From JAIXUI01 sp943373175 (GTDB lineage Bacteria > Bacteroidota > Bacteroidia > UBA7662 > JAIXUI01): 64,000 nucleotides of DNA. This document shows, piece by piece, positions 1 to 8,872 of the stretch. A program made the position numbers and the translations under genes. Position 1 is the first letter of the stretch, and every line of letters begins with the position of its first letter. Location of the stretch: NCBI GenBank assembly GCA_943373175.1, contig CALSBM010000005.1:1-64000 (forward strand), read 5' to 3'. The notes beneath the pieces are model-generated. The model searched no databases, was not told where the DNA came from, and worked only from the letters and a program-made list of their open reading frames with translations.

Positions 1-54
<54 letters not shown>

Positions 55-204
55 AGTATTTTCCTGTTCTTTTCTTTTCTTGCTTTTAACTTACCTCTTT
101 CCTGACAGATGATCTCTCATCCGCCGGTGCTTGCATCATGTCAAGGAACTATCGCTTCTTGTTTCCGGGTTCTTTTATGCATACCCTCCCGTTTGAAGCG
201 GCTG
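55..204 (-). other. rRNA operon leader
   Basis: This is the roughly 150-base transcribed leader between the rRNA promoter and mature 16S. On the minus strand it contains AGTTCCTTGACATGATG at 134-150, which resembles the boxA-like leader element seen before 16S genes in Flavobacteria and is presumably involved in antitermination. Just before 16S the strand is purine-rich (AAGAAAAGAAAAGAA), plausibly one side of the processing stalk. No coding potential was seen. Confidence 0.6.
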
Positions 205-235
205 CAAAGGTAGAAATACCTTCTTCGTTTCCAAA
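205..235 (-). promoter_or_regulatory. rRNA operon promoter, Bacteroidota type
   Basis: On the minus strand the -33 box TTTG lies at 232-235 and the -7 box TACCTTTG at 205-212. They are separated by exactly 19 bases, matching the consensus of the Bacteroidota primary sigma factor. The G+C-rich CAGCCGC just after the -7 box is typical of strong rRNA promoters in this phylum. It is the best promoter in the window and a useful reference for the weaker ones. Confidence 0.85.
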
Positions 236-663
236 CCTTTCTTGCATTAAATATTTTAAAGAAGTTGCAAAAAATACATTAGTAATTGATTTTCAATAGT
301 TTAATCTACATTAAAAATAATTTTTTAATTGTAAACAACCTCTATACTTTGATTGATGCAGCAATTGAATGTTATAGAAAACCAAAAGGCACATTTACTT
401 CTTCGCTTTCTTTCTTCAGACCCAAAACCAACTATGACCGTCATTCTGATTATATCTCGATGAATTGACAGTTAATGTTATCAACAAGGAAGTAAGTTGC
501 TTTGGGATTACGATTCAGCTTACAGGCTCTATGGCCTCGAAATTCGGCAGTAAAGCACCAATCAAACCATAATGTTTAATAGTATCCTTAGAGTAAATTA
601 AAAAATTCATTTCTCAGCTAATACCAACACGTTTGTAGTTCAAAAGTAGGAGGGATAGAAAAC
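236..663. other. AT-rich spacer between rRNA promoter and ompA terminator
   Basis: This stretch of about 430 bases holds no convincing gene. A 60-codon plus-strand reading frame at 286-468 starts in very AT-rich sequence and does not look coding. On the minus strand, positions 515-610 encode 31 residues (MNFLIYSKDTIKHYG and onward) with reasonable codon choice. That could be a tiny gene or a relic, but nothing supports expression. Confidence 0.5.
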
Positions 664-690
664 AAAAAAGGGCAACCAATGGCTGCCCTT
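664..690 (-). terminator. Rho-independent terminator after ompA-like gene
   Basis: The arms AAGGGCA (668-674 on the plus strand) and TGCCCTT (684-690) are perfectly complementary. The inner bases partly pair, and the minus strand continues into a run of T. It sits about 20 bases beyond the stop codon of the OmpA-like gene. Confidence 0.85.
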
Positions 691-711
691 CTTTATTCGA
701 GTTATTAACGT

Positions 712-2304
712 TTACTGAATTTTAAACTCAACACGACGATTTATCGCGTTTACTTTCTTCTCAGGGTGATCGTTACCATAGCTCATGATTAGGTTCTTCT
801 CGCCTTCATATTTAATGTTAAGGCGACTCTTATCAACTCCAAACTTCTCAGTAAGTGCTTTTACAACTGCTTCGGCTCTGTAGCGAGAAATTTCATTGTT
901 TACATTATCACTTCCTACTGCATCAGCATAGCCGATTACATTTAGTTTAACTCCAGGATTATCCTTCAACAAACGAGAGATTTGATAAAGTTGAACGTAA
1001 TTTTCTGTACGGATAAAATCTGAAGCGTTGTCAAACGAGATGTGAGGAAGAATCATGCTTGAAACACGACCACCTTTTCCACTACGAGTGCCTCCGCCGT
1101 CTTCATCGCCGTCTTTATCCTCTTCATCCGCTTTACTAGTTCCGCTTCCACCGCTAGTTCCGCTTCCACCAGTTCCGCTTCCACCAGTTCCGCTTCCGCC
1201 ACCACCGTTAGTGCCATTTGCCCAAGGTTTCTTAGATTCTGTTGAAATACCTTTAGAATCTACTTTTACACCAGGCTCAGTGAATGGTTCAGCATCCAAA
1301 TGATCTGCAATACCGTCTTTATCTGAATCGAGTGTTTGACCTTTAGAATTTACTACAGCACCGGCTGCGGTATTGTTCTCTTTATCAAAAGCATCTGCAA
1401 TACCATCACCATCAGAATCTTTAGTAGCATCATCTACCTTTTTGGTGCTATTCGCAATCATGTCGTAAGTTTTCTCAACAGGATTGGAATACCAACGTGG
1501 CTTTTCTCTGTTTTTACCAAGGAAGTATCCGACAGAAACAGTAGATAAAGAAATTACATCCTTTACTGAACCTGCGATTGAGTACCCATCATAAGAATCA
1601 TCTCGAGAGAAAAGGAAACGTTGATTATATCCGAGAGAGATGTTCTTGTTGAGCATATAATCAAATCCAAAGCCTCCGGTCAGATAAATGTTAATGACTT
1701 CTTTACCATTTGTACCATTAATGGTTTTCCAAGTTTCGTTAGTACCATCCATCTGAGCCTTGTATTGGTCAATGATATCAGAACGAGACTTATCAGTTCC
1801 ATCAGCGTTGAAGTAAGAGATAGTGCTGTAATCATAGGCATTACCATTAGCATCCCGTAAATCAGCGCGATTGTTATAGCCATTCAAAGAGAATCCAAAC
1901 TCAGCATAGACATTCCAGCGAGTTGCTTTTTTCATGAAGCTCAGGTTATTGAGCGACACAACACCTGTAAGGGTTGCTTCCCAAAGACGGAGGTCAAAAT
2001 TGCGGGGTGTTCCTTGACGAACAGAGCTGGGTGATGTGTTCCATCCTGACAGACGGGAGTACCACAATCCACCTCTAAGTGACACAATATAACCAAGCGA
2101 TTTCCGAACAGAAAGTCCGAAACCAGGGTTAAAATTCCAGTCCATCTCGCCTGGAATTAGAGATGCGTTGCCGATATGGGCACTAATTTGCCACTGGTCT
2201 TTCGTTATGGGCGGCATCCCACCTGATTGGGCGAAAGTGCTTCCAGCGCTAACAAGCAGCGCGAAGCATCCCATAAACGCTTTTTTGAAAGTAAGATTTT
2301 TCAT
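712..2304 (-). CDS. OmpA-family outer-membrane protein with TSP3 repeats
   Basis: 530 residues, taking the ATG at 2304 rather than a GTG two codons earlier. It has a signal peptide ending near GSTFAQ, then about 230 residues of aromatic-rich outer-membrane beta-barrel type sequence (about 35-265). Two calcium-binding thrombospondin type 3 repeats follow (DSDGDGIADAFD, DSDKDGIADHLD, about 296-345). Next come a flexible Gly/Ser/Thr linker and an acidic stretch, and a C-terminal OmpA-like peptidoglycan-binding domain (about 420-530, with NVIGYAD and NRRVEFKI). Proteins with this layout anchor the outer membrane to the cell wall and are abundant surface proteins in Bacteroidota. The gene is monocistronic, with its own promoter and terminator. 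The barrel assignment is inferred; the OmpA domain is clear. Confidence 0.93.
   Translation of the reverse strand: MKNLTFKKAFMGCFALLVSAGSTFAQSGGMPPITKDQWQISAHIGNASLIPGEMDWNFNPGFGLSVRKSLGYIVSLRGGLWYSRLSGWNTSPSSVRQGTPRNFDLRLWEATLTGVVSLNNLSFMKKATRWNVYAEFGFSLNGYNNRADLRDANGNAYDYSTISYFNADGTDKSRSDIIDQYKAQMDGTNETWKTINGTNGKEVINIYLTGGFGFDYMLNKNISLGYNQRFLFSRDDSYDGYSIAGSVKDVISLSTVSVGYFLGKNREKPRWYSNPVEKTYDMIANSTKKVDDATKDSDGDGIADAFDKENNTAAGAVVNSKGQTLDSDKDGIADHLDAEPFTEPGVKVDSKGISTESKKPWANGTNGGGGSGTGGSGTGGSGTSGGSGTSKADEEDKDGDEDGGGTRSGKGGRVSSMILPHISFDNASDFIRTENYVQLYQISRLLKDNPGVKLNVIGYADAVGSDNVNNEISRYRAEAVVKALTEKFGVDKSRLNIKYEGEKNLIMSYGNDHPEKKVNAINRRVEFKIQ
1141..1200. repeat. 15-base tandem repeat encoding the Gly-Ser-Gly-Thr linker
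   Basis: Within the OmpA-like gene the unit TCCGCTTCCACCAGT recurs. There is an 18-base variant at 1141, exact copies at 1159 and 1174, and a diverged copy at 1189. Each copy adds five residues (GGSGT) to the linker between the TSP3 repeats and the OmpA domain. Slippage here would change linker length without breaking the reading frame. Confidence 0.85.
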
Positions 2305-2323
2305 TTGCACGATTTCAATACGG

Positions 2324-2351
2324 CAAATATAGGCGTGGCATGCCTTACAAA
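2324..2351 (-). promoter_or_regulatory. Promoter of the ompA-like gene
   Basis: The minus strand has TATATTTG at 2324-2331, a full match to the TAnnTTTG -7 box, 19 bases before the ATG at 2304. A TTTG is present at 2348-2351 but the spacing (16) is shorter than the 19 of the rRNA promoter. The -7 box is therefore well supported and the -33 box is uncertain. Confidence 0.6.
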
Positions 2352-2357
2352 AAAAAA

Positions 2358-3245
2358 CTACAGTTTAAATTTCGATGAAACCTCAAGTGTTTTGCTTATT
2401 GCATTGTGAATATAAAACCCCTTTCCTGACTTATTTCCAAACTGTCCAGCTTCTACCATATTGACTAACAAGGGACAAGGAGCATACTTGGGATTACCAA
2501 ATCCATCGTGAAGAACTCGAAGAATAGCCAGACATACATCAAGTCCGATAAAGTCTGCCAGTTGAAGTGGCCCCATGGGGTGTGCCATTCCTAACTTCAT
2601 AACTGCATCTATTTCTTCAACTCCAGCCACTCCTTCATAAAGCGTATAAATAGCTTCATTAATCATTGGCATTAAGATACGATTAGCTACAAATCCTGGA
2701 TAATCGTTAACTTCAACCGACACCTTACCCAGAGTTCGTGAGAGCTCCATGATATTCGCAGTTACTACATCCGAGGTGGAGTAGCCACGTATCACTTCCA
2801 CTAACTTCATTACAGGAACTGGATTCATAAAATGCATTCCAATAACCTGTTCAGGACGGCGCGTCACGGAAGCTATTTTTGTAATTGATATTGAAGAAGT
2901 ATTAGAAGCTAAAATGCATGTTTGCTGGCATCGCTCATCTAACTCCCTGAAAATGGATAGCTTGAGTTGAATATTCTCGGTCGCTGCCTCAATAACTAAT
3001 TCACGATCCTCAACAGCTCCCTGAAGTGAATGAGCTGGATTCAATCTGCTTAGAGTTCCTGTCTTATCATCTTCAGAAATGGAACCTTTAGCAACCATTC
3101 TATCCAAATTTTTCGAAATGGTTTCCATTCCTTTAAGAAGAGCCTTTTCATTAACATCAATTAAATTGACTTCATGCCCCTTCATGGCAAAAACATGAGC
3201 AATACCATTGCCCATCGTTCCGGATCCTATTACTGCTACTTTCAT
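2358..3245 (-). CDS. 3-hydroxybutyryl-CoA dehydrogenase
   Basis: 295 residues. It oxidises or reduces 3-hydroxyacyl-CoA with NAD(H) in beta-oxidation or butyrate-type metabolism. The N-terminus has the Rossmann signature GSGTMGNG (about 7-14). The active-site motifs SNTSS and GMHFMNPVP (the catalytic His region) and the C-terminal domain motif LADFIGLD are intact. Length is normal for the stand-alone Hbd/PaaH family. Its ATG overlaps the TGA of the upstream M1 peptidase gene by four bases (ATGA), so it is the last gene of the operon. Nothing in its neighbours explains the acyl-CoA role, so the link may be only transcriptional. Confidence 0.95.
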   Translation of the reverse strand: MKVAVIGSGTMGNGIAHVFAMKGHEVNLIDVNEKALLKGMETISKNLDRMVAKGSISEDDKTGTLSRLNPAHSLQGAVEDRELVIEAATENIQLKLSIFRELDERCQQTCILASNTSSISITKIASVTRRPEQVIGMHFMNPVPVMKLVEVIRGYSTSDVVTANIMELSRTLGKVSVEVNDYPGFVANRILMPMINEAIYTLYEGVAGVEEIDAVMKLGMAHPMGPLQLADFIGLDVCLAILRVLHDGFGNPKYAPCPLLVNMVEAGQFGNKSGKGFYIHNAISKTLEVSSKFKL

Positions 3246-5635
3246 GGTATCAAGATTATTTTTTTCTGACTAATGGTTCCATTTTTCCAACGGATTGAAA
3301 TAACACAGGCTGAATCCGGTATTGATTTGAGTTGATATTTCATGCCGTTCTTGAAAAAAGGTACTGCCTGACCGTTTAAATTCAATATTCTAACTTCTTC
3401 CGGCTCTTCTGTTGCTTCAAGCGAAAAGCTTCCCTGATTAGGGTTAGGAAACAGTTTAAATTCGGGTTCAATTTGATTCACGCTTGTAATGCTGGGAGCT
3501 GCCATTGCAGGAGTTAACCAAAATTCTCCTCCTTGAAGCGGTGTGTATATCCAATTTCCGCGCTTATCAAATCTTCCTCCCATGTTCTTTATCAAGGCAG
3601 GTGCACCTTGAGGAGTAAGTCCGCCTATTGGCATCCATAGCGGAGTGGCTGATGTTGAATGCAAAAGTGTTAATGAATCTTCCGAGGTTGTTAACAAGTC
3701 CTGGTCTAAAGCCCCACCTAAAGCCAATGTTCCATCATAAGGAATATTGAACCTCACATTTCCAGAAGCAAGTTGCTGAGAGGGGTCTATGGACTGAATC
3801 TGCCAATACCGCTGGGATGATAGTCTCGCTGGGACTGCCGCACCGCCAAATGGCTGAACCCAATGATGTGTTATTCGAAGAAATATTGAATCTGAAAGAT
3901 CCTGTACCACCTGAACACTCAATTTTGAGCCTGGCAGCGTATAAGTTCCAGACTTCTTTATCCAAAGCTGTTCAAAGGATGTGGCATCACAAAACGCTGT
4001 TTGAGAATTGACTCCATAAAACAAAGGTTGTCCCCAACCGGAAGGAACTGTAACAGTCTGATTAATAGTAGTTGACGCCCCATTTACAACCATTTTAACG
4101 TCAATTGGCCTCAAACTTCCATCCCAAAAAGTGACCGTAATTGGTAAGCTATCGGATAAAGGACCGGGCACTCTGTTTTTTTGCTCTAACACTCCAGAAA
4201 TAGATCGACTCATACCGGAACCTGTCATTTGCATAATTGGTCTAACATGCGGAAAGCCTGGACGGAATACCCAATCTCTAAAGAAACGACTTCCAGCCTG
4301 AGAAGCTGTAAGGCTGTCTATCATTTGTGCCATTTGCATAGTTCTTACTCCTTGAAGTGCATACTTCTGCAAAAACAATTTACAAAATGCGAAGAAAAGA
4401 CTATCCCCTAAGGTTGAGCGTAATGTGTGTGCTATGCCAGCGCCTTTCCTATATACATGACTGCCATAAACCTGCTGATGACCAACACCTGAGACAGGCA
4501 AAAAACTTCCATCACGGATGTGAGCATTCGCTAACACATCCCAATGTTTTTCTCTGACCTCGTTTAAATAAGCTTGCTTTCCATAAACGTATTCAAGAAA
4601 AACAGCTTCTGAAAAGCTTGCCCATCCTTCATTAATCCACATATCAGAATCGCTGGAACAAGTCACCCAGTTGCCCCACCAATGGTGAGAAAGTTCGTGT
4701 GCCATGAGGGTTTCTTCGGAGGTTGTTCCATTAACCGCATAATCTGGATAGGCTATGTTAGCGGCATGCTCCATCGCACCGCCGTTAAATGGCACGATAT
4801 AGTAACCAACTCGATCAAAGCCATAAGAGCCAAATTGGCTGACATAACCCCTAACAGCCGGTTTTAAGTTTTGAAAAGAAGTTTGTAAAGCAGCCAGCCT
4901 TGATGGAAGAACTCCTATTTCAATAGGTACAACCTTTCCCGGAATATGCACAGTATCTTTAAAACTCACGTAAGGACCAATACCCATTCCTACCAAGTAA
5001 GAAGGAATAGGTTGGTTAAGTTTCCAATTCCAAACTTTGTTCAGAGTAGGCAATTGAAGGCTGTCGGTTAACAATCCATTGCAATAGGCTTTGTGATTGG
5101 GTTTAGTTTCAATACTGAAACTGAATGTTTGCCTTTCTACAAAATTATCTAAGCATGGAAACCAATATCTACCCAAGCTATGTGGGTCAGCACCAAATCC
5201 TACTCCCAGCGTGTAGGCAATGTCGGTTGTGAAATAGAATCCCCCCCATCCGGTTGGGTCAACCTGGGGTTGCCCACGGTAATATATCTTAAGCGACAAA
5301 CTATCTCCCGGTTGCATTAAACCTGACAGTGGAAAGTAAATCAGGCTATCGTTGTATTGAAAGGCTTGTGATTGGCCAGCAAGACTACGTACTGAATCAA
5401 CTTGTAATTTATACAAATCAAGCTTGAAGTGATTCAGACCACTTACTCGGCATTTAAACTTTACCTCTGCATAACCTTCAATCTGTTTAGATTGAAAATC
5501 AGTGACTTTTAATCGAATGTGAGAGTGTATTACATCTACAGAATCTGACCAAGAGGCATTACTTGCTAAAGCATAATTTTGTGCCTGAATTTCGGAGGCA
5601 AAAAGCAAACAAAGCCCAATCAGCAACAGCCTCAT
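3242..5635 (-). CDS. M1-family metallopeptidase with T9SS sorting domain
   Basis: 797 residues from the ATG at 5635, which overlaps the upstream stop as ATGA and opens a clean signal peptide ending SEIQAQ. The catalytic gluzincin motif HELSHHWWG (about 313-321) supplies two zinc-binding His and the general base. The third zinc ligand is in NEGWASF about 20 residues later. The substrate-anchoring motif is GGAMEHA where most M1 aminopeptidases have GAMEN. The last 80 or so residues, beginning at FKLFPNPNQGSF, form a type A sorting domain that directs export through the type IX system to the cell surface. It is probably a surface or secreted aminopeptidase. It is coupled to the ATP-grasp-like gene upstream and Hbd downstream. 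Confidence 0.93.
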   Translation of the reverse strand: MRLLLIGLCLLFASEIQAQNYALASNASWSDSVDVIHSHIRLKVTDFQSKQIEGYAEVKFKCRVSGLNHFKLDLYKLQVDSVRSLAGQSQAFQYNDSLIYFPLSGLMQPGDSLSLKIYYRGQPQVDPTGWGGFYFTTDIAYTLGVGFGADPHSLGRYWFPCLDNFVERQTFSFSIETKPNHKAYCNGLLTDSLQLPTLNKVWNWKLNQPIPSYLVGMGIGPYVSFKDTVHIPGKVVPIEIGVLPSRLAALQTSFQNLKPAVRGYVSQFGSYGFDRVGYYIVPFNGGAMEHAANIAYPDYAVNGTTSEETLMAHELSHHWWGNWVTCSSDSDMWINEGWASFSEAVFLEYVYGKQAYLNEVREKHWDVLANAHIRDGSFLPVSGVGHQQVYGSHVYRKGAGIAHTLRSTLGDSLFFAFCKLFLQKYALQGVRTMQMAQMIDSLTASQAGSRFFRDWVFRPGFPHVRPIMQMTGSGMSRSISGVLEQKNRVPGPLSDSLPITVTFWDGSLRPIDVKMVVNGASTTINQTVTVPSGWGQPLFYGVNSQTAFCDATSFEQLWIKKSGTYTLPGSKLSVQVVQDLSDSIFLRITHHWVQPFGGAAVPARLSSQRYWQIQSIDPSQQLASGNVRFNIPYDGTLALGGALDQDLLTTSEDSLTLLHSTSATPLWMPIGGLTPQGAPALIKNMGGRFDKRGNWIYTPLQGGEFWLTPAMAAPSITSVNQIEPEFKLFPNPNQGSFSLEATEEPEEVRILNLNGQAVPFFKNGMKYQLKSIPDSACVISIRWKNGTISQKKIILIP

Positions 5636-6825
5636 GAAGCTGGAAAAAAAGCAATATTTCCTCCAACCCAATCCTGTTCTGCGTTGTAACGTACTCCAAT
5701 CATTACCCCTTTGCTCATTCTGCCGAGATTAATGCAGAGTTGTGGTCTTTCCCATTCGGGCTTCCAAAGATAAAGTAAACGTATTTCGCACTTAACCATG
5801 CCATTGGGAGCTTGAATCACAGGCTCATACTGAACTTTGCGTTGAAGAATCCAGCCTTTCCGTTCAGTTAATGCTTCGATGTCTTCTTTCGTAACGTTGA
5901 ATTTTACACCCATTCCAGAGAAAGAAAATAGTGGCTTCAACACCCAATTTTCCAAATCATCCGGAATTTCCTTCAATTCTTCTAAAAACCATGTCTTAGG
6001 CACAAAACGGTGATTCAGAAAAGGCATGGTATATTTACTGATTCGATAAAACCAATTGGGGTGCGTCACCCATTCAACCTCTAAGGGACTCTGAAGTGAA
6101 AAAGGTAATTTTATATCAGGGTTTGAATGAAGTTCGTCAAAGATTAATCGGTTGTAGATACGCTTAATCTCCACTTCTTCTCCATTTAACAGATAATACA
6201 GTTTTTGACCCCTCAACGTCATTTTCGTTGGACAAACTGCCTTTATTCCAAACTGTTTCTTTGTTACGGCAAAGTCAACCCTAGTTTTTTGTTTTTCAGG
6301 ATGTAAATCCATGAGCACAACATGTTTAGGATCATGCCCATTAAGCAACAATTCGCTTAGAAGTTTAAGATAAGACTCTGAAGTGTGTCCGTTAAAGTAA
6401 GGCGTAAAGTCTTCCGGAACAAGGAAGTGCTTTCGATAAACTTTAGCTGTATAATCTTGGTAAGCCATCAAGGAAGGAAATCCCTGCATCTCAATTAACT
6501 GCGGCTCAAGAAGTCCTTCCTTATCCCGGCATATTGCAAAATCGATGGCTAACATTCCGGTATGAGAATCTTCGTTCGGAACCTCAAGTCCCAGAGGAAT
6601 AGCATCCTTGCTAATTGATTTAAAATCAGGCCTAGCAATTACCTCCACAATGGCTTCACCTGCTTCAACTAAGCGATCTCTTAGATAAGCAGGCACAAAA
6701 AGTGGAGTCTCAGATACCCTAAAAACCCGCTCTTCGCCCAATGCGTCAAAAGAATCGGCAAGTAGTGCCTCGTATTTTTCAGGCGTGAATGCCTTATTGT
6801 AGGCTGCTTGGATTTCTGGAATCAT
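5632..6825 (-). CDS. Divergent ATP-grasp-like protein of the amidoligase cluster
   Basis: 397 residues, no signal peptide, cytoplasmic. The C-terminal half has features of ATP-grasp ligases: WVLKPLFSFSGMGV (about 311-324, the Lys and glycine-rich nucleotide loop), WILQRKVQYEPVI, and a conserved acidic and Arg stretch (MVKCEIRLLYLW) that could bind magnesium. The N-terminal half (LEPQLIEMQGFPSLMAYQ) resembles substrate-binding parts of circularly permuted ATP-grasp enzymes related to glutathionylspermidine synthetase. I cannot name the substrate. It starts one base after the amidotransferase stop and ends overlapping the M1 peptidase start. With the two genes before it, it probably forms an amide- or peptide-bond-making pathway. 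Fold assignment is moderately sure; function is inferred. Confidence 0.72.
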   Translation of the reverse strand: MIPEIQAAYNKAFTPEKYEALLADSFDALGEERVFRVSETPLFVPAYLRDRLVEAGEAIVEVIARPDFKSISKDAIPLGLEVPNEDSHTGMLAIDFAICRDKEGLLEPQLIEMQGFPSLMAYQDYTAKVYRKHFLVPEDFTPYFNGHTSESYLKLLSELLLNGHDPKHVVLMDLHPEKQKTRVDFAVTKKQFGIKAVCPTKMTLRGQKLYYLLNGEEVEIKRIYNRLIFDELHSNPDIKLPFSLQSPLEVEWVTHPNWFYRISKYTMPFLNHRFVPKTWFLEELKEIPDDLENWVLKPLFSFSGMGVKFNVTKEDIEALTERKGWILQRKVQYEPVIQAPNGMVKCEIRLLYLWKPEWERPQLCINLGRMSKGVMIGVRYNAEQDWVGGNIAFFPAS

Positions 6826-6826
6826 T

Positions 6827-7648
6827 TCAGGAGTGAATCAACTGATTTTGCGTAATAACACGGTGGAAAAACAGCGGAATAATGGTTTGCTGGGTAAGCT
6901 GAATTTTATCTGGGTCGTTAAGGTGGAAAAGCATATCGTTGTACTTAGCTTCTCCATGTTCCTCAATAACAGCCTTTCTTCTTTCTTCCTGCTGAAAGTA
7001 AACCATCATCCCTACAGGATCGGCTTCAGGATGAAATTGCGTCATGAATATTTCATCTGAAAACCGAATTGACATCATGGCACGTTCCAAAGGAATATGG
7101 GGGCGATTTTTTTCAAGCGCTAGCAACTTTGCTCCTGTGCTTTTAATGGCTTTCTCGTTGGGTGATACAACCTGCCATGAGCGGGAGTCAACAATGTAAA
7201 ACACATCGTCTAAACCATTGAAAAAAGCCTCGTGCTTACCAGCTTCTGTTTTATGCGTTGGCAATACGCCAAAGGAAGTACTTTTCCTCATGCACACTTT
7301 TCCTAAATCGAAGTGTCTGCATAGCATCTGAAAAGAATGGCAGATGGCGAAAAGGTGTTTTTTGTGGAACTGATGACTGATATTATGGCTGACAATCTTG
7401 TCGATAAGATGGAAATAATCTTTTTCCCAAGCTTCTCCAAGTCCATCGAATGGGCTACCAGGCCCGCCAGTAGAAATATATACATCAAATGCGCCAGGGT
7501 GGGGTAATTCCCCTTTTTGGCGTACATCAAAAATGGTATAGGGAAGTTGAAATTGTTCGACTAATTGCCGGATATTTCTCATACCCTGGTTAGGAGCACC
7601 CTTGTACATGTCCAAGATAGCTACTGCAGGTTTTTTCGACTCCATCAT
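6827..7648 (-). CDS. Class I glutamine amidotransferase (GMP-synthase-like)
   Basis: 273 residues. The catalytic triad of class I glutaminase domains is visible: nucleophile Cys103 in FAICHSFQ (the elbow is normally GICxG) and His206/Glu208 in FHPEAD. The oxyanion-side motif STGGPGSP is at about 59-66. It is a stand-alone glutaminase without a fused synthetase, so it probably either delivers ammonia to a partner or hydrolyses a gamma-glutamyl amide. The first two codons are both Met (7648 or 7645). It sits between the YbdK-type ligase (44 bases upstream) and the ATP-grasp-like protein (one base downstream). The partner is inferred from context. Confidence 0.88.
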   Translation of the reverse strand: MMESKKPAVAILDMYKGAPNQGMRNIRQLVEQFQLPYTIFDVRQKGELPHPGAFDVYISTGGPGSPFDGLGEAWEKDYFHLIDKIVSHNISHQFHKKHLFAICHSFQMLCRHFDLGKVCMRKSTSFGVLPTHKTEAGKHEAFFNGLDDVFYIVDSRSWQVVSPNEKAIKSTGAKLLALEKNRPHIPLERAMMSIRFSDEIFMTQFHPEADPVGMMVYFQQEERRKAVIEEHGEAKYNDMLFHLNDPDKIQLTQQTIIPLFFHRVITQNQLIHS

Positions 7649-7692
7649 GAAAGAAGCGCGAATTTATCTCTTTTTTTGAGTTGCGGCCTGAT

Positions 7693-8808
7693 TTAGTCTT
7701 CGAGACCGGTATTGGTTTCTTTGACAATCTGGTCAACAACTGCTTTAAGATCCCCGGTGCTATTAAAACATGCCAATTGTCGGTCGGCACCAGTGCCATT
7801 TTTAAGAATATCCAGAATTCGATTAATCTCGTGTCTGGAACCCAAATCATCCACTACGTCATCCACGAATTCGAGGAGTTCCATGATAAGAAGGCGGGTA
7901 TCTACTTCTTCCTGCTTTCCGAAATCGATCATTTTACCATCAATTCCATATCGGGCGGCTCTCCACTTATTTTCGCTGATCAGCGCTCGGCTGTAAATGC
8001 GAAAAGTAAGATTGGAGTTCATCAGTTTAAACAATTTAGCAACTAAGGCCTGCATTAGTGCTGCAAGGGCTATCGTTTCATCTACCTTACTTGGTATATC
8101 GCATATTCTGAACTCAATAGTATCGAAAAAGGGATGTAGCCTGATATCCCACCAGATTTTCTTTCCGTTGTCTATGCAATTAGTTTTAACTAAAAGATTA
8201 ATATACTCATCGTACTCGGCAGCGCTGGCGAAAAAATCCGGGATTCCGGTGCGTGGAAACTTGTCGAACACTTTAGTTCTGAAAGACCGGAATCCAGTGT
8301 TCCTGCCTTCCCAGAAAGGAGAGTTGGCACTTAGCGCAAAAATGTGAGGAAGGAAGTACCGAACCACATTCATAATGTGGATGCCTACTTGCCTGCTCGG
8401 AATACCAACATGGACATGAAGTCCGAAGATGAGATTGGAACGGGCAGTATCCTGCATTTCATTGATTATCTCCTCATAACGTGGATGGTCGGTAATCAAT
8501 TGATCCTGCCAACGAGAAAATGGATGTGTGCCAGCAGCAGCTATGGTGAGACCCTCTTGGCCCGCCAAATCCGAGATCATTCTTCGGAGGTATTTCACCT
8601 CTTTCCGAGCTTCATCAATATTTTGACAAATGTTTGTACCTACTTCCACCACACTTTGGTGCATTTCGGCTTTCACTTGTTCTCTCAAAATTACCTTTCC
8701 ACCTTCTACAATCTGCGACATGTGTGAGCGCAGTTCGCGGGTTTTAGGGTCTATGATCTGAAATTCTTCTTCAATACCAAGGGTAAAAGTGGGTAAAGAC
8801 TGGGGCAT
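7693..8808 (-). CDS. Carboxylate-amine ligase, YbdK/GCS2 family
   Basis: 371 residues from the ATG at 8808; a longer frame reaches 8859 but lacks support. It belongs to the glutamine-synthetase-fold ligases related to glutamate-cysteine ligase (COG2170). The start FTLGIEEEFQIIDP carries the metal-binding Glu cluster, and FGLHVHVGI and WDIRLHPFFDTIEFRICD are the expected metal and nucleotide motifs. The family joins a carboxylate to an amine using ATP, classically glutamate to cysteine, but the real substrate of YbdK-type members is mostly unknown. It is followed by a glutaminase and an ATP-grasp-like gene and preceded, 64 bases upstream, by an ECF sigma factor. Confidence 0.92.
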   Translation of the reverse strand: MPQSLPTFTLGIEEEFQIIDPKTRELRSHMSQIVEGGKVILREQVKAEMHQSVVEVGTNICQNIDEARKEVKYLRRMISDLAGQEGLTIAAAGTHPFSRWQDQLITDHPRYEEIINEMQDTARSNLIFGLHVHVGIPSRQVGIHIMNVVRYFLPHIFALSANSPFWEGRNTGFRSFRTKVFDKFPRTGIPDFFASAAEYDEYINLLVKTNCIDNGKKIWWDIRLHPFFDTIEFRICDIPSKVDETIALAALMQALVAKLFKLMNSNLTFRIYSRALISENKWRAARYGIDGKMIDFGKQEEVDTRLLIMELLEFVDDVVDDLGSRHEINRILDILKNGTGADRQLACFNSTGDLKAVVDQIVKETNTGLED

Positions 8809-8872
8809 ACGAAGGGTGTTTTGCCTAAATATAGGAACTAAGTCAACACCCAACTCCAAAGCCTTTTAGAAT

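Noticed and set aside
286..468. 60-codon plus-strand reading frame near the left edge
   Set aside because: Begins in AT-rich sequence, has no conserved features or promoter, and its composition does not resemble neighbouring genes.
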